DNA from: Orbilia blumenaviensis
Lineage: Eukaryota; Ascomycota; Orbiliomycetes; Orbiliales; Orbiliaceae
Assembly (NCBI GenBank): GCA_036872755.1
Contig: JAVHNS010000004.1
Location: forward strand, 2,294,001 to 2,358,000
Reading direction: 5' to 3'
DNA: 64,000 nucleotides
The notes under the pieces are model-generated. The model did not search any database. It worked only from the letters and a program-made list of their open reading frames with translations, and had not been told where the DNA came from. A program made the position numbers and the translations under genes. Shown piece after piece: positions 22,395-35,300 of the stretch; the first letter of the stretch is position 1; each line of letters starts with the position of its first letter.

Positions 22395-25300
22395 AGCTGT
22401 CTTCTCCAACTACAGCAGGTGTATTAGTTATACTTTCTCGGTCCTTTTTCTTTCATTCTTCCCCAGACCTTCCTCTTCTAAAAATTATTTTCTCTTACCC
22501 TCTATTCTCTGTATTTCTGCATGAGCATTCGCACCGGCGTTTTGTCTGATTCCTCAATATACTTTTCCAGCTGTCGCGGGCTTCATAGCCCGCCCTACTT
22601 GCGGTATGTTTTCTATTCCCTTCGCCCCCCCTTTTTTTCTTTCTTTTCTTCCTTTCTATTCGCGTTCTCATCAAGGAAAACATGAAATGGCGTAACTGGG
22701 TTTATTCGCATGTCTCCCCCTTCTTGTATAATACATGAGTATCGGTCCTGAATGGCATTTAGCGCACCACCTCCAGGCTTCGTGCCTGACATCCTCAATT
22801 CTCGTTTGTGTTTCTATAATCCGTCTTCATTTACCTCTCTGTCCTATATTTACTATATGATGTGCGTAACCCCTAGTTGACGTAAAAATACTGATGCTGG
22901 GAGGTATGATATCTGTGCGCCTCCCTATCGACACTTTCGTACTATTTTTGAGACATAAAAGACATAAAGACATAACGCAATATTAACTCCACAAAGTACC
23001 AGTTGACGGTTGCGTAGCTGGACCGTTCGGTGCAAATTTTAGCTTGGAACTAGTAGTCTGGACACTAGACGGGTTTGTAATGAAGTGTGGTGCTAGTTTT
23101 GATGGCCTTTATCGATGTATCATGATCTAAATGGTCCCCTGGGATCCGAAACAGAAGGGACGAAGGACTGACTGATAATGGAAGGGCAAGGGGTAGCTAC
23201 TTAATTAGGTGCTTAATTAATAATTGATTAATTACCTACTTACTTCTAAGGAGTATCACCATAAGCAGGCAAAATAAAGGCTAAGATCGAAGAGTACTAC
23301 CCAATCTTCCCTCTTATGAAGGCTGAGGATTAGCTTGCTTATGATATGTTCTGACTGTAGGAAAGGGAAATACCACAGTCAACACAGAGGCCAGAACGTG
23401 ACGATTTCCAGCCATATACTCCCTCCTCTTTGCTTTTAATATAAAATAGCTAGTAGAGAAGACTAATCTAGTGGCCGTATTTACAGGGGCCTCGTTACCT
23501 TCATGTATCACTATTTTATGCTAAGGTGCCCAGCCGGCTGATATATGCCTCTTAGAGCTGGGACACCATCGCTTGGGGTTCGTGACTGATTATATAGATT
23601 ATACTATGCATGTATATTGCATGTATTCTACTACTAACTGCAGGTTACTTAAAGCTGCCCCCTAATTTCGACTGTAACACAGGTATTCGCCAACTATAGG
23701 AGGGGACATATATGTATAATGAGTTTATACGGATCTAAATGAAAGGTTGTGGTGGCATTTATCAGAGGCCGTTTCAAAGTCTTAAGGCGTTGTCCAACAT
23801 GTTGCAACAATACTCTACAAATAGCTCTTCTTTATTCTCGATCTCGTCTGCAATATACACCTACTTGGTAGTTTTGGAGCCTGTACTGAAATCGAATTTT
23901 GTCCTTCGTTTTTATAAATCTAGTAGCGAGAGGTGTGTACATCTATAGCTAGGGCATGAATTTGAAATGGCTTTGTCTTGTAACACCCTAATCAGTATTT
24001 CTAAAGCCTGGAATGCAAATTTATCCCTCGGGTCCCGACTACAACTGGATCTAGTTAGATCTATCGGTCTAGTGTCCATGAAATTGAAAAAGAACTCGTC
24101 AGATCCCCCACAACTAAGTTTATACATCGTGCTTCGTGCCCTAATGAATAATTTATCATGCAACATCCACAGCTAGTAGCCCGCGGTTGTGGATTATATT
24201 CGAGTACCTTATAATATCAAGTCAAATACGTAATTCACACATCTCGACAGTTGCTTTGCCTCATAAATAGCTGGGATGTAAAGGTACAGATACAATACAA
24301 AAGAGCGTCAAACCTGGCTATCACGAGCTTAAGATCTATCATCCGAATTCGAACCATGTGTGAGATCCACATTTATCCCAAGATCTTGGGGGTGTCTATT
24401 CTCACAGATCCCATACAAAAAAAGCCGCAAGGATGGTATCCCTGCCATCATCTCCAAAACGTTAAGTGCAGGCAGAACCTAGTTTTGTACCCCACACTTA
24501 TCTCTTTGAATTTGTCGAGATTGGGGTTACCCAGATAAAAGCCTATCTACTGGAAACCGTGCTTTCGCATTTTGCTGTCCTGCCGGAATTTAATTTCATG
24601 CAAGTTAGGAGATATTTTTTTGTGCACTCTGGAACAAAGGCTTGGGGGATCAGCTCGGAGATGTTGTAATCTCCGATAAAACAAGGAAGCCGATGACGTC
24701 CCGCGGCATGCCGAAAGGGAGGGATTTTCAGACTTTGCATTGTGCCGAAAGGTCAGATCGGGAAGGGCGAAACCACCATCCCAAGATTTCTGTTTGCCTT
24801 TTTCTTCTGGTTCGGCGACAATTATTTCCTCAAGCGCAACTGCGCAAGCAGGAAATTGGTACGCAAACGGGAGAATACGGCTGAGATGATGTCCATGTAA
24901 AATTCATGTACATGTATGTACACGCACACTCTAAGAAGGTATGATAGCACCCGTGTGAGATACCGTACTATCGAAGGCGGGAAACCGCTTCTTGTGAGAG
25001 ACGACAAAGCAAGCATATGGTATGCTCACGGGATCCCCCCTCAAGCAACGGTAGCTTGCTCCATGAATGATGCAAACAGCTAGCAAGTGCAAGGTCATGG
25101 TTGGGTGCTCTGACCATCACACCATGAAAGAGAACGTGAAAAGATGTGGAGAAGGACGAAGATGGGGAACATCGATACCCTTACTTCTCGCATGAAGGGA
25201 CAAAGGACCAGAGTGCCCACCACCTAATCTTGCATAGCATCAGGCATATGTACAAGTACCGTCTGTCTATTTTTGAAGTTCTTCCCCTCATCCGAGTCAA

Positions 25301-25557
25301 GTTTGACAGAGGGCGCAGATGACTGGGGAACATGTTGTTCGATCAGGCGACAGCACAGGACGGGCAAACCCAGTAGAGTCGGGTCTTGTTTCTGGTTTAG
25401 CCCTGGCAGTCTCTTCCGTTTGGCTTTATCTGACTTGCCTGTGTCGCGTAAACGAGGCTGCTCCCGTGGTGGGACAGGTTCCTATACATATTTAGTAATA
25501 GCGGTGGTTGTATTTAGTAGAGCAAGGAAAAGGGCGGCCGGGTTTTTTTCTCATATT

Positions 25558-25560
<3 letters not shown>

Positions 25561-25597
<37 letters not shown>
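25561..25597. repeat. T37 homopolymer
   Basis: Uninterrupted run of 37 T about 500 bp upstream of the MDM34 start codon. Confidence 0.9.
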
Positions 25598-25991
25598 CCT
25601 CCTTCCATCACATCAAACAAATTAGCTGCGGTCTTTGCGACACCACCACTGTCAAATAAACCTCTCTCTTGCTTCTATCCCTATTTTCTCCAATCTTCCT
25701 TCTTCAACCACGAAAACACCACTCTCGATTGCCGTTTGAGAGAAAACCACGATAGTCGCTGCTACAGTTCTAAGTAGACGACTTTGTGTCTGGCTGATGC
25801 CCAACCAATCTGCCGCCGTTATCTGCCCATCGTCGTAACATTGCTTCCAAATCCCATCGGCTGCCTCCCTTCCCGATAACCGAAACCAACATCGCCCGAA
25901 CAAACACCTGCCATCCCGAATCCCGTGAAGAATTCTCGGCCTCTCAACTGGAACTCTCCACCGGATGACAGACCCTACTTTCTCTTGAACA

Positions 25992-26085
25992 TCCCCCCCC
26001 TCCCCCTCCCCCCTCCCCTCTCCCCCCTCCCCCTTCCATTCATCCTCTTCCCTCCATCGACTAGGCTTTTTTTTTTTTTTTTTTT
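25992..26085 (+). promoter_or_regulatory. Pyrimidine-rich leader of MDM34
   Basis: A C/T tract (25992-26057, mostly CCCCCT blocks) followed by T19 (26067-26085) lies immediately before the MDM34 start at 26095. CT-rich tracts just upstream of start codons are common in filamentous fungal promoters and often mark the transcription start region. Its function here is inferred. Confidence 0.5.
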
Positions 26086-26094
26086 GGACCGACA

Positions 26095-28089
26095 ATGGCG
26101 TTCAATTTTAACTGGCATCCGTTAACAGCGGATCCGGAGTTCTACTCCAGAGCTCGTGACCTGCTTACGGCTGCTTTAAACAAATCACCAAAACCACCTA
26201 TTATTGTAGCCGATATCCTTGTTACGGAATTAAACCTAGGCACTACGCCGCCGGATCTGGAGATACTGGAGATCGGTGATCTGGCCGACGATAGGTTTCG
26301 TGGGATCTTCAAGATGGAGTACTCTGGTGATGCTTTCTTGACATTACAGACAAAGGTTCAGGTTAGTTACTGCTAACGCTTACCCGTTCTAAGTGTATAT
26401 ATGCATCGTGTTAAGTATACATGATGCTCTTGCAGGATGGAACACTTATTCAATATTAATGGTGTATAGGCAAACCCTCTAAATACCTACCTGTCGACGG
26501 CACCCTCGTTTACTAGTCCGCAACCTCTTGCAGCATCGTGAGTTCGCCATCTACAAAGGGCTGAAGTCAAGCTATACCTCTAACAAAATTCGTCCAGAGC
26601 GCCCCTCACAATACCCCTCCAAATCACCCTATCGAACTTCCGGTTGTCCGGCTTCGTTATCCTAGTCTTCTCGAAAGCGAAAGGCGTCACGCTAGTCTTC
26701 CGAAACGACCCTCTAGAATCCTTAGTCGTCAGCAGCACATTCGATTCGATACCTTTCATCAAGGACTACCTGCAGAAGGAAATCGAAAAGCAGCTACGAA
26801 ATCTTTTCCAGGAGGAGCTGCCGGCTATCATCCATAGATTATCGTTAAGATGGTGGGGACAGGATTACGATTCAGCTTCAAGCAATACTTTACGATCGCA
26901 TATACCTCAGAATCCGACACTCAACAGTGGTCCGTCGTTATCAGCGAAATCCTCATTCGACAATCTTGGCGATCAGACTGAAAATGGGGGAAGCCCACAA
27001 CAGCAGACTTTCTCATTCAATAACGACCTGGATTCCGACACATTATCATCGAAGAGTTTGCTAAGGCTAGCGACTCTAACAGATTCTCAGAGGACCTTAA
27101 GTTTGTTTACGCCTTCAATTCGGGAAGCCATATACAGAGCCTGGGCAACAACTAGTGAAAGAAGTGACCCTACATCCACGCCCTCATCGGCCAGTGGCAC
27201 ACATTCTAGCACAACATATTCGATGGACGGCAATGGCGCCCGACCCGGTCTAGTGGCCATGGCGTCTTCCCTTTCGATATCTAGCTCGTCTGGTGGGCTG
27301 GGACCAAACGGTCGACCTGTCACTCGATCGAGTGCACTAGGCAAGAAAAAGAAGACTAGAGTGGTTAATTTGCGACGAAAGAAAGAGACATCGACATCCG
27401 ATGGGGACACGAGTTCAGTTGCTGGATCTAACGCTCCGGAGTCCGTCACATCATCTATGGAAGTCGGATATGAAGAGAAGGAGCATGTTGAGGCGAACGA
27501 GGCGGCCACCACCTCTTCCAACATCCCAGAGATCATTATTCCACCTCCGTCACTACCAATCAATGACAGACGGGGGGATTATGTGGACGTATCCCCTCTG
27601 AGGTCACCTACTGGGCGAGACAGTTTCTTGGCAAATCGGACAGTTCATCATGCAGGCCCCGACACCAAGATCCCTCCCACGCCCTCCACGCCTTCCCCAC
27701 AACCACAACAAACCTCGCAACAACACATTGTTTACCCTTTGGAGAAAGGAATGCCATTCCATTCGTCGGAATATTCCAGGGAAGGCTCCGCCCCAGCTTC
27801 CTTCTTTTCAGGCCAATACTCACCCCAATACCAGCCGCAGCAACTTTCACCTGGTCATCACAGTTCTGCTTCTTCCGTTTCGATGGAGAATCCATTCCTG
27901 GAGTCAAGAGGCAGGACTGGTTCGTCTAGTTCTATCGCTGAAAAGGCATGGATGATGAAGATGGCTGGTGAAATGGCGCGAAGGTGGGGTGAGGAACGGC
28001 TTAGGAGGGAAAAGGCGGAGGAACTCTTGGATGAGCAACGACGACGGGATGGAAGCTCACCACCGCCTGCCTATCAACGAAGCCAGTAG
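26095..28089 (+). CDS. MDM34: Mdm34, ERMES subunit of mitochondrial outer membrane
   Basis: Subunit of the ER-mitochondria encounter structure, which tethers the two organelles and moves phospholipids. Exons 26095-26361, 26470-26537 and 26598-28089; 608 aa, in frame. The start [20 protein letters not shown] and [19 protein letters not shown] match the family N-terminus. The lipid-binding SMP domain spans roughly residues 1-195 and includes [40 protein letters not shown] and [20 protein letters not shown]. The remainder is a low-complexity fungal extension with KKKKTR and RRKKE basic clusters, Ser/Pro-rich stretches and a charged C-terminal helix ([20 protein letters not shown]). Intron 1 ends exactly between VQ and ANPL, as expected. 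No Mdm12, Mdm10 or Mmm1 gene is nearby. Confidence 0.96.
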
Positions 28090-29647
28090 AAATCTGGTTT
28101 TACCAAATTGTCATCCTTACGCTGGGATTGACGTGTTTTTTGAGTTAGGCGTCGTGGGAGTTGAAAGCAAAGCGGATTGTTGTTGTGCTGTTGGCAGGCG
28201 ATTTTTCAAGGTACATAACTGTACAAGTAAACGACACGAAACTCGGTTTTGGTACGAGTTTCACGGTACATATATCAACTTCACTTCGATGTGACGGGAT
28301 GGTTTCTTTGTAGCGTCTAGGGCGGGCTGGGCCGGGCGTCTAGTTCTGTGAACTTGATGCTTCTTCGCTTAGCCTTTGAACTGAAGCGGCGATGGCTACA
28401 AAGAGCGTCCTGTCAAATTCTGCATTACCTATAAGATTTTTTCCTTTTGTTATCCGTCTGGGGAAACACCGAGGACAGCCACCACGCCCCCTTTTTTTAT
28501 GGGTGCATGTCCATACGCTCTCTTTACTTTGTTACGCTTTGCTTTTCGTCTTTTTTCAATCAGTCGGCTCAGATTGGTATCGGGCATCTTTTTTTTTTCT
28601 GTCACAACATTTTTTTTTTTTTTTTCTAAAGGAAAGAGGAACTCGTTCATTTTTTCGGAAGGTAGCAGCTTTTCATGGCGTTTATTGGAGTACAACTTGG
28701 AATTGTTTGGTTTACAAAAAGAAAGAACGAGATGTAGAAAAGAAGAGTTCCTTATTCTTTGGAAAAAGAGAAAACAAAAGTCATCAAGGGGAAAGCCGTA
28801 ATTCCGGCATCATTAAGAAATAAGTATAATTCTTCCGCCCCGCAGATACGTATACGTCTCAATCCGCACAACAAACTATACACCATCTATCCTCTTTCCC
28901 TAATTTCTATACGACCACAGTAAACATAAAAAAACGTATTGTCACACACCTCCCACTCTCCACACTTTGCTTCCCCAGCCATCGCTCTATACACTTTAAT
29001 TGTAAAAATATCCTGTACTTCCTTCCCATTTACTACGACTCGCATGTCCACCTTCCCGTTTCGCTCGCAGCTATGGGTTGCTTTGGGTTCAGCTCCACAT
29101 TCTACAAACTGCAGCTTGCAGCTCTCCCTGCCAATTAATTTTTCCTTTCTAAGTACCCTTTTTTTTTTTACCCCGCTTATGCCCCGGTCCCCGCACATAT
29201 GCTGGAGCTCGCGAAAGGTGGGGTTAATTGCAGGATTACACAGCATGAGATTGGTCCAGACTCAGGTGCGAGATGGGCTTAGCTTGTTGCTTAGGACCTA
29301 CTTTATCTCTTCACTATTACTTGTTCTATCGTCCCTTGCACTTCATAGCTTTCCCTTAGCCTGTTTTCTTTGTCATTATAGACTTCGTTATCTTATCTAC
29401 AACGGCGTTTTTAAAAAGGTATACGGGAATCAGAAGTTGGGCTGGCTTGTATTCTATATTTGTGTTCTTTTTTTTTTTTACAGTATATATCTGGATTTAG
29501 CATGGTGTCTTGTTGGTGTCTTCCCCATCGGCCTTTATTCTTGTGCTCCCCTTTTTTCTTCTCTCTGTACTGTCATCGAAATCTATCCTTTTGCTTTGTT
29601 TCTTCCCTTTGTATAATTCTTAGCCATACAGGAAAAACACGGAAAGG

Positions 29648-29676
29648 AAAAAAAAAAAAAAAAAAAAAAAAAAAAA
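29648..29676. repeat. A29 homopolymer
   Basis: Uninterrupted A run following a GGAAAGG sequence, in the spacer downstream of MDM34. Confidence 0.85.
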
Positions 29677-30860
29677 CACAATCTCTACTCCTGATAATTG
29701 AGTCTCGGGGCCCGGTTATCTGCTTTTTACAATGTTTTCTTCTCCTTTACTTATTTGACACCCCCTTATACTTCCTACTAACTCTATATCATTGCATCAA
29801 TGATTAAAATTTGCAGAGGGATACAGGTTGACAAATTGGATAACTGCTCATGCTTTATAGTCTTGTCGGATTTTAGCATATAAAATGATGTTCCATGTAT
29901 GATTAAATAAACCTGGGCTCGAGTTAAAGCAGTCTGCATGTACTATTCTACTAACTAGTTATCAATTGGGATCCTTGAAGAAAGAAAGAAGTAAGGCTAC
30001 GGTTTCCCTTGGAATACTTTAATCCATAAACAGATTTTAATACATTCATTCCGTGCTAAATGCTGTGCCAGAACAATGGCGTTTTTGAACACCGTTCTAA
30101 TCCAGGCATACATATGTGGCCATAACATCGTATGAATATTACATCATCGATGGTAATATTAATACCGCTATATTTCTGATTCAAATTATAATGCCGCATT
30201 GATACCGTATTAATCACCAGGGCATTCCTGGTAGAGTAGCTAATTATATCCAGTAGTCACTAAGGTGTTGAAGCTGTTGTAACCACAAGACAGCTCGGTA
30301 GGGGCATACATAATACACAGCTTTACAGAGCACTCGGGACTTTAAACTGTATCATTGATTTATTTTCCACTTCTCTTTTCTCCAGGTACAACATAGGCAA
30401 GAAAAAAAATTTTTTTTAAAAAAAAAAAGAGAGAAAGAAATACAGCAGCAAGCAGGCATGATGATCGAATGAAATAGGCGTCCGGGGGCTCACAGCTACA
30501 TGGTGGCGGCCCGCGGAGTTCAAGGGACAACTTACAAACAGGAATCATAATATCAAATACAGGTCAAGTGCGATATACCAATACCAACTACTTTTGTAGT
30601 TTGGGAAATCTTTGCAAGGGGTATCATACGTGTTTTTTGGACAATAAAATGTAACATTTGGCGAAGAAGAACGGAAAGGAACCAAAGGACTGAACGAGGG
30701 GTGGGGCATGCAATACATATGAGATATAAACAAAATACAATAAGCTTATGCAGGTTGAAAAACATGTTAACAAATGAAAGAAACTGAAATAAAATGCTAA
30801 ACATCAACGCTAAGTGTGCGGGGCAAAAAACTTCAGACGGATGAATATTTAGCATATTAA

Positions 30861-30903
30861 GGGTGTTGGCGGGGTTGGCGGGGTTGGCGGGGTTGGCGGG
30901 GTT
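30861..30903 (+). repeat. GGGGTTGGC tandem repeat, possible G-quadruplex
   Basis: About 4.5 copies of a 9-bp unit GGGGTTGGC (clean copies from 30871). Four GGGG runs at 30871, 30880, 30889 and 30898 are separated by 5-nt loops, which fits the standard G-quadruplex pattern. It lies about 200 bp past the stop of the minus-strand gene to its right. Confidence 0.85.
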
Positions 30904-31108
30904 AATTTAGTGGGGTTGAGTTGCCTCGTTGTTAATCTTATAATCGAAAATGTGTATTAAAATGGGCTCTTTTGTTGGCGTGTAGAATACCGGTGTATAG
31001 TTACGAAAAATGTAATCGCGAATGTCGAAAACTCCAGATGCGAAACTGCTAGTGATTATAGTTGCAGGCCTCGGTATACATGTAGGGTTTTGGTCAGGGG
31101 GATTCGCT

Positions 31109-32385
31109 TTACGAACTTTGTTCGCGCCTGAAGAACTCGTCACGTTCAGCTAGAAACTTGTCGTAAAGTTCCTTTTTCTCAAGGAGGTCTGCTGTTTATG
31201 GGTGTTAACTTAACTGTTATGTCATCAGATTGGCTTTTGCGATGGTGGGAACTTACAAGCATCGTCGTCCTTAGGCTCTTCCTCTTGGACAACAATAATT
31301 TCCGAAGTGGTAGATACCAGTTCCATACAAACTTTCTCGAACCTCTCTCTTCCATCTTCCGTTCGTAGCTTTTGGTCGATGTAGACGCCCAGGGTAATCT
31401 TGATTCGGTGTTCGCCCAACACTGGGATTTGGATGTTCGGAAACGTCACAAAGGTTTTCCACTTGCGCACAGGCCCACCAGGCGGTGGGGTATGAGTTAC
31501 TGGTGTCCGGGTATCCTCCTCCTGTTCTTCGTGGAACCATGACATTGGTGTTTCTGTTGCCTGGTTTTTGTTCTGATACTCCGGTTCCGTGCACGGGGCA
31601 TGGTTCCCATGGAGCACCCTCGCCATGGCCCAATAATACCTCTCGGCATCCTTATCATACGGAACTTCCTGACCAGTATTCTTTTCCACGATGTGTAGGC
31701 GGACAATTATTGGTGGTGGCCCGACGTTGGTGTTAACTTCCACTGTTCGAGGTGGAGAAATATAAAATTCAGCAGAGAAGTTGTAGATGTCTTGTGGTGA
31801 GGTTATTGGCATCTTGATCCAGAGCACGCCGTCAGGGTCGCGGACTTCGCTTTCTTCACTTCCTAATCCTTCGCCTAGTTTTTAAGATATGCCGGTTAGC
31901 AAGTACGTCGATATAATATATGTGGATGGTATATGTATACCTTCAAAGCTTATTGCTGGTAACAATGAAGGTATTTGATCCCTTCTTGCTGATGTCGATT
32001 TCCTTCTACGCCGCTTTGGAGGAGTGATTACTTCTTCCTCCGATATCGGTTTTCGTTTCGATATTTTCAAGTCTCTGGGCTGTGTCGGTACGGTTTTTGA
32101 CCTTGGTCTTTGAAATCTTTTTGGGGTAGATATAGTTGTGTGGTTCTGTTGCTGTTCCGAATGCTCTGGTATAGATGCTGCTTGTTGTAATCTTGCTGAC
32201 CGACGTAACGGCTTGTGAACGCTATTCTGATCCATCTTTATAGACCCGGCTTCCTGACTACGAGACAATGAAGGGGCATCTACTAGATCCCAGTGTCGCT
32301 TCTTATGCGACTGCTCCGGCACGATCGACTGAGACACTGTGTGAGACATCTCCCGCCCGGAGTTTAACCTCTTGCGGGGTGGCAT
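31109..32385 (-). CDS. Unrecognised fungal protein, probably nuclear
   Basis: Function unknown. Exons on the minus strand: 32385-31941, 31874-31257 and 31191-31109; 381 aa, phases consistent. The first 145 residues are basic and disordered, with HKPLRRSARLQQ (about 57-68) and TPPKRRRRKS (about 121-130), a likely nuclear localisation signal. The second exon starts GEGLGSEESEVRDPDG and encodes a beta-rich globular region containing PPPIIVRLHIVEKNTGQEVP, WKTFVTFPNIQI and GEHRIKITLGVYIDQK. The last exon adds a charged helix DLLEKKELYDKFLAERDEFF. The FPNIQI and GEHRIKITL stretches faintly recall strands of the velvet/Rel-type beta sandwich, but the velvet signature motifs are not evident, so I do not assign it. 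No catalytic residues stand out. Confidence 0.75.
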
Positions 32386-35300
32386 ATTTTCCGCACGCCC
32401 TATTTAAGTCAGATATGGTGATGATTAGCATGAAGGTCCCAAGTAGATGCGAAGGTCTAGCTCGACAAGGTACAATAGGAACCCCGCTGGCCCGGGTTTA
32501 ATATCCAGGTCCGCATTCCGAGCAATACGGAACCAAGGAATAGAGAGGCAAAAGAGTCTAAAAGCACGATTCAGGGTGGAAATGGGCGCATGCATACCAG
32601 GGAACGAAGCAAGATCAGGAACAAGAAAGAATATCGTTTCCAAGCCAGATATGGGGGGGTGGGAAGGCGGTTCGACGTTCTATGGAGCCGGCTCTGGAAA
32701 AATTTTTCCCTTCTGGTAAAGATTTCCCGGGATGCCGGTTGCTGGAAATATTATAATTGAATGGACGATTATTTTTCTGAATTCCAGTTCGTCTCCTGAC
32801 TCGTGGATTGTCTTTGGGCCTGGACCCAAAGATCTGGGCGTTCTTTATGGGGCGGACGTAAAATGGTGTTGCGAGGCGTTGGATTCTGAAAAGACGTAAT
32901 AACGAGAGTGACTGGAGCGCAGGGATGAGAAAAAGAGAAAAAAGGCAACCTCGGATTAAAGCAAAAAAGTAACCCGGTGAATCTGACAAAGCTGGAAAGG
33001 TGCGTCTGGAATTCCTTTAATATGATCTGTCAGCTCTGTCATCGTTGCGTATAAGTTATTATTTCCAAACACGACCAAGTTAGGGAATATGAAACAGTGA
33101 ATGACATGAATTAACATTTGTACCAAGCAGACCAGATATCGCCCGACTCACATGCATTTCATGATGAAAAATATGATACAGGGAAAAAACAAAAGAGTAA
33201 TAGTCAGGCAGAGAAGGTGCGTAAGAGAACTTAGAAGAATGATGGTAGAATGATAACAACCTAGGTTCTCTCGTTCACAGTGTGCAACCGGAAAACGTTT
33301 GCTTTACCAGTGTAATCTGTACCAGCATCAAAAGAATCCCATGGATTTGCCTATTTGCGGCCCCAATTCATATTGGTTTCGAAGGAGTTTAGCTGGAGTG
33401 TGTTCTGGGAAAGCGTGGTCGCCGTTCTACACCATCGCATGCAATAGCTTGCATTCCAAGGCAGTTAGCTTCTCCCTCTCCGTCTCTCTCTCTTTCTCTC
33501 TCTCTCTCTTCGTCTCTCTCTCTCTCTCTCGCGCGCTACCACACACACACTTTTCTTGCTTGCGCTTTCTCTCAAAGTCCAACAGCTTTCTCTCTCCCCC
33601 TCTCTCCCTTCTCCTCGGATACCTAGCTAAATCGAAATAGTAGAAGACAGGAAATTCAAGGCAAGCGGTGGGCTTTCCGCACTCAAAAAGCAGAGGCGCC
33701 AATTCATCAAGATATATACTTTTAAGCCTTTCGGATACCTCTATTTGCGCCTCTGATGCAGCGGGTGGGCCCATCTCGATAAATTCTTCCCCGCGAGGTT
33801 CGGGCTTTAACTAAAAGGACCCTGTCGCTCTCATGGGTAAATCACAATAATTCTGCGATGCATGAAGAGGTTCCGTCCAGGGTTGGTTTCCTTTTTGATA
33901 GCATTACCCATGTCCACGTTTTCCCGTTTGAGCTGCATGCTGGTTCTTAGTTCCCTGTTTTGGGTTTAAGAACCATTGGCACATATCATCTCGAAAGGGC
34001 CGAACGAGATCCAGATCTTTCTCGTCAATCTCCAAGCGCTGGTTCTATTGGCTGGAGCTTTCGAGATGTGGGTCCGTGGCTAGATCTTGTCTTGTCCAAC
34101 CTGCACGAAAGCAAATTGTGTGGGCCGGGCTTCGCTTCTCGTTGTGGATACCAACCGAAAAGGCCCCAGAGAAAAGCTCAAATTTCGCACACCTTTCGTC
34201 GTGTGTCCCGGAGCCTGCGGGTAATTAAAGATCAGGAACCCTTGGATATTCTTCCTAGGCTTCTGTGTGATTGACTCGTTGGTTGTTCACACCGCCTTTC
34301 GGTTCGCCTTTTCCTGCGCGGTTTCGGACTGATAGTCCCATAGGCAGCAACCGCCCATAAAAAGGACCTGAACGAACGGAGGGAGCCAGTTGAAAGAGAG
34401 AGATAGAGAAGAGAGAGAGGTTGGGAAAGCAGCATGCATAAACACAGAAACAGCAGAGTATGCAGAGAACAAATGTTGCAAACCATTAAACCGAAAACTA
34501 CCTGGATAGATAAGAGAGACATGTGTCGGATCTAGCAGCGACTAGAGAATGCGCTTTTGACCGGCTGGAAGGGAAAGGCTTTCCGAATTACGGCAAATTG
34601 GTAAGGGCAAACGAGAGAAGAAATATGACGTCTGTGGCAACATTCCCATGGACGCTAGCGGTGGGCACAGCAGCTGAAGAGGGGGTGATGAACTCTTGGA
34701 TTGTTGCCTACCTTCAAGTCTTGTGTTCCCTGTGGTGTTATTGTGTGGGATTTTCAGGGTCCAGCGCCTCAAAATTACTTCCAAAAAATCGGATAGAACG
34801 AGACCGTTTTGTGGGCGTTTTGGATTTCTGGTACACTAACGGTTGTGTAAATTAATTACGTTTGAAGACGTTGCTGTGGTTTGAACTGCGTATTATATCC
34901 GTCGTACCAACGGTATATACCGAGGAATTCGGAGCTAGCTGAGAGGCGTGATGACAAATGATACTAGTAGTAATATGAAAAAATAAAATAAATAAATAAA
35001 TAAAAACTTCGAATGGCTTTGCGTAGGTTAAAGTAGCCCGTGGTTGGTTAAGTGGAGAGTAGGTGGGGATAATTCTCGATTGGCTTTTTTTTTTTGTCGA
35101 GCTGGTTCCGATAGGTCAGAGGTGCAGGAAGGGGAGAGAAGTTACATTGACACGGTATCGAAAAGGCATCGATTGGTCTCCCGTCAAAAATTCCTACTCA
35201 GCCGTTCTTGGTATTTATTTCAGTATCCAGCACGCTTCAGGTAAAGGCCACGAGATCCTCGAGATTATGTGCTCGGATACACAAGATGAAAGTGTCGAAG

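Larger units (their letters stand above)
22395..26094. other. 3.7-kb intergenic region
   Basis: 3' side of the interrupted membrane-protein gene on the left, MDM34 promoter on the right. It holds a T37 run (25561-25597) and AT-rich sequence between 22.9 and 24.3 kb. Frames such as 25273-25659 and 25652-26095 (minus) are products of homopolymers and CT tracts. No gene is supported. Confidence 0.55.
28090..31108. other. 3-kb convergent spacer between MDM34 and the 31-kb gene
   Basis: The flanking genes converge here, so both 3' UTRs lie in it. It is T-rich (28400-29600) with many short T runs, an A29 run (29648-29676) and a GGGGTTGGC tandem repeat (30861-30903). A 225-codon frame at 28939-29616 and an opposite frame at 28887-29246 overlap in low-complexity sequence. 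I do not support either as a gene. Confidence 0.5.

Noticed and set aside
28887..29616. 225-codon plus-strand frame and overlapping 119-codon minus-strand frame
   Set aside because: Both lie in T-rich low-complexity DNA, are strongly biased to Phe/Leu/Ser or Lys/Arg, overlap each other and show no family motif or splice partner.
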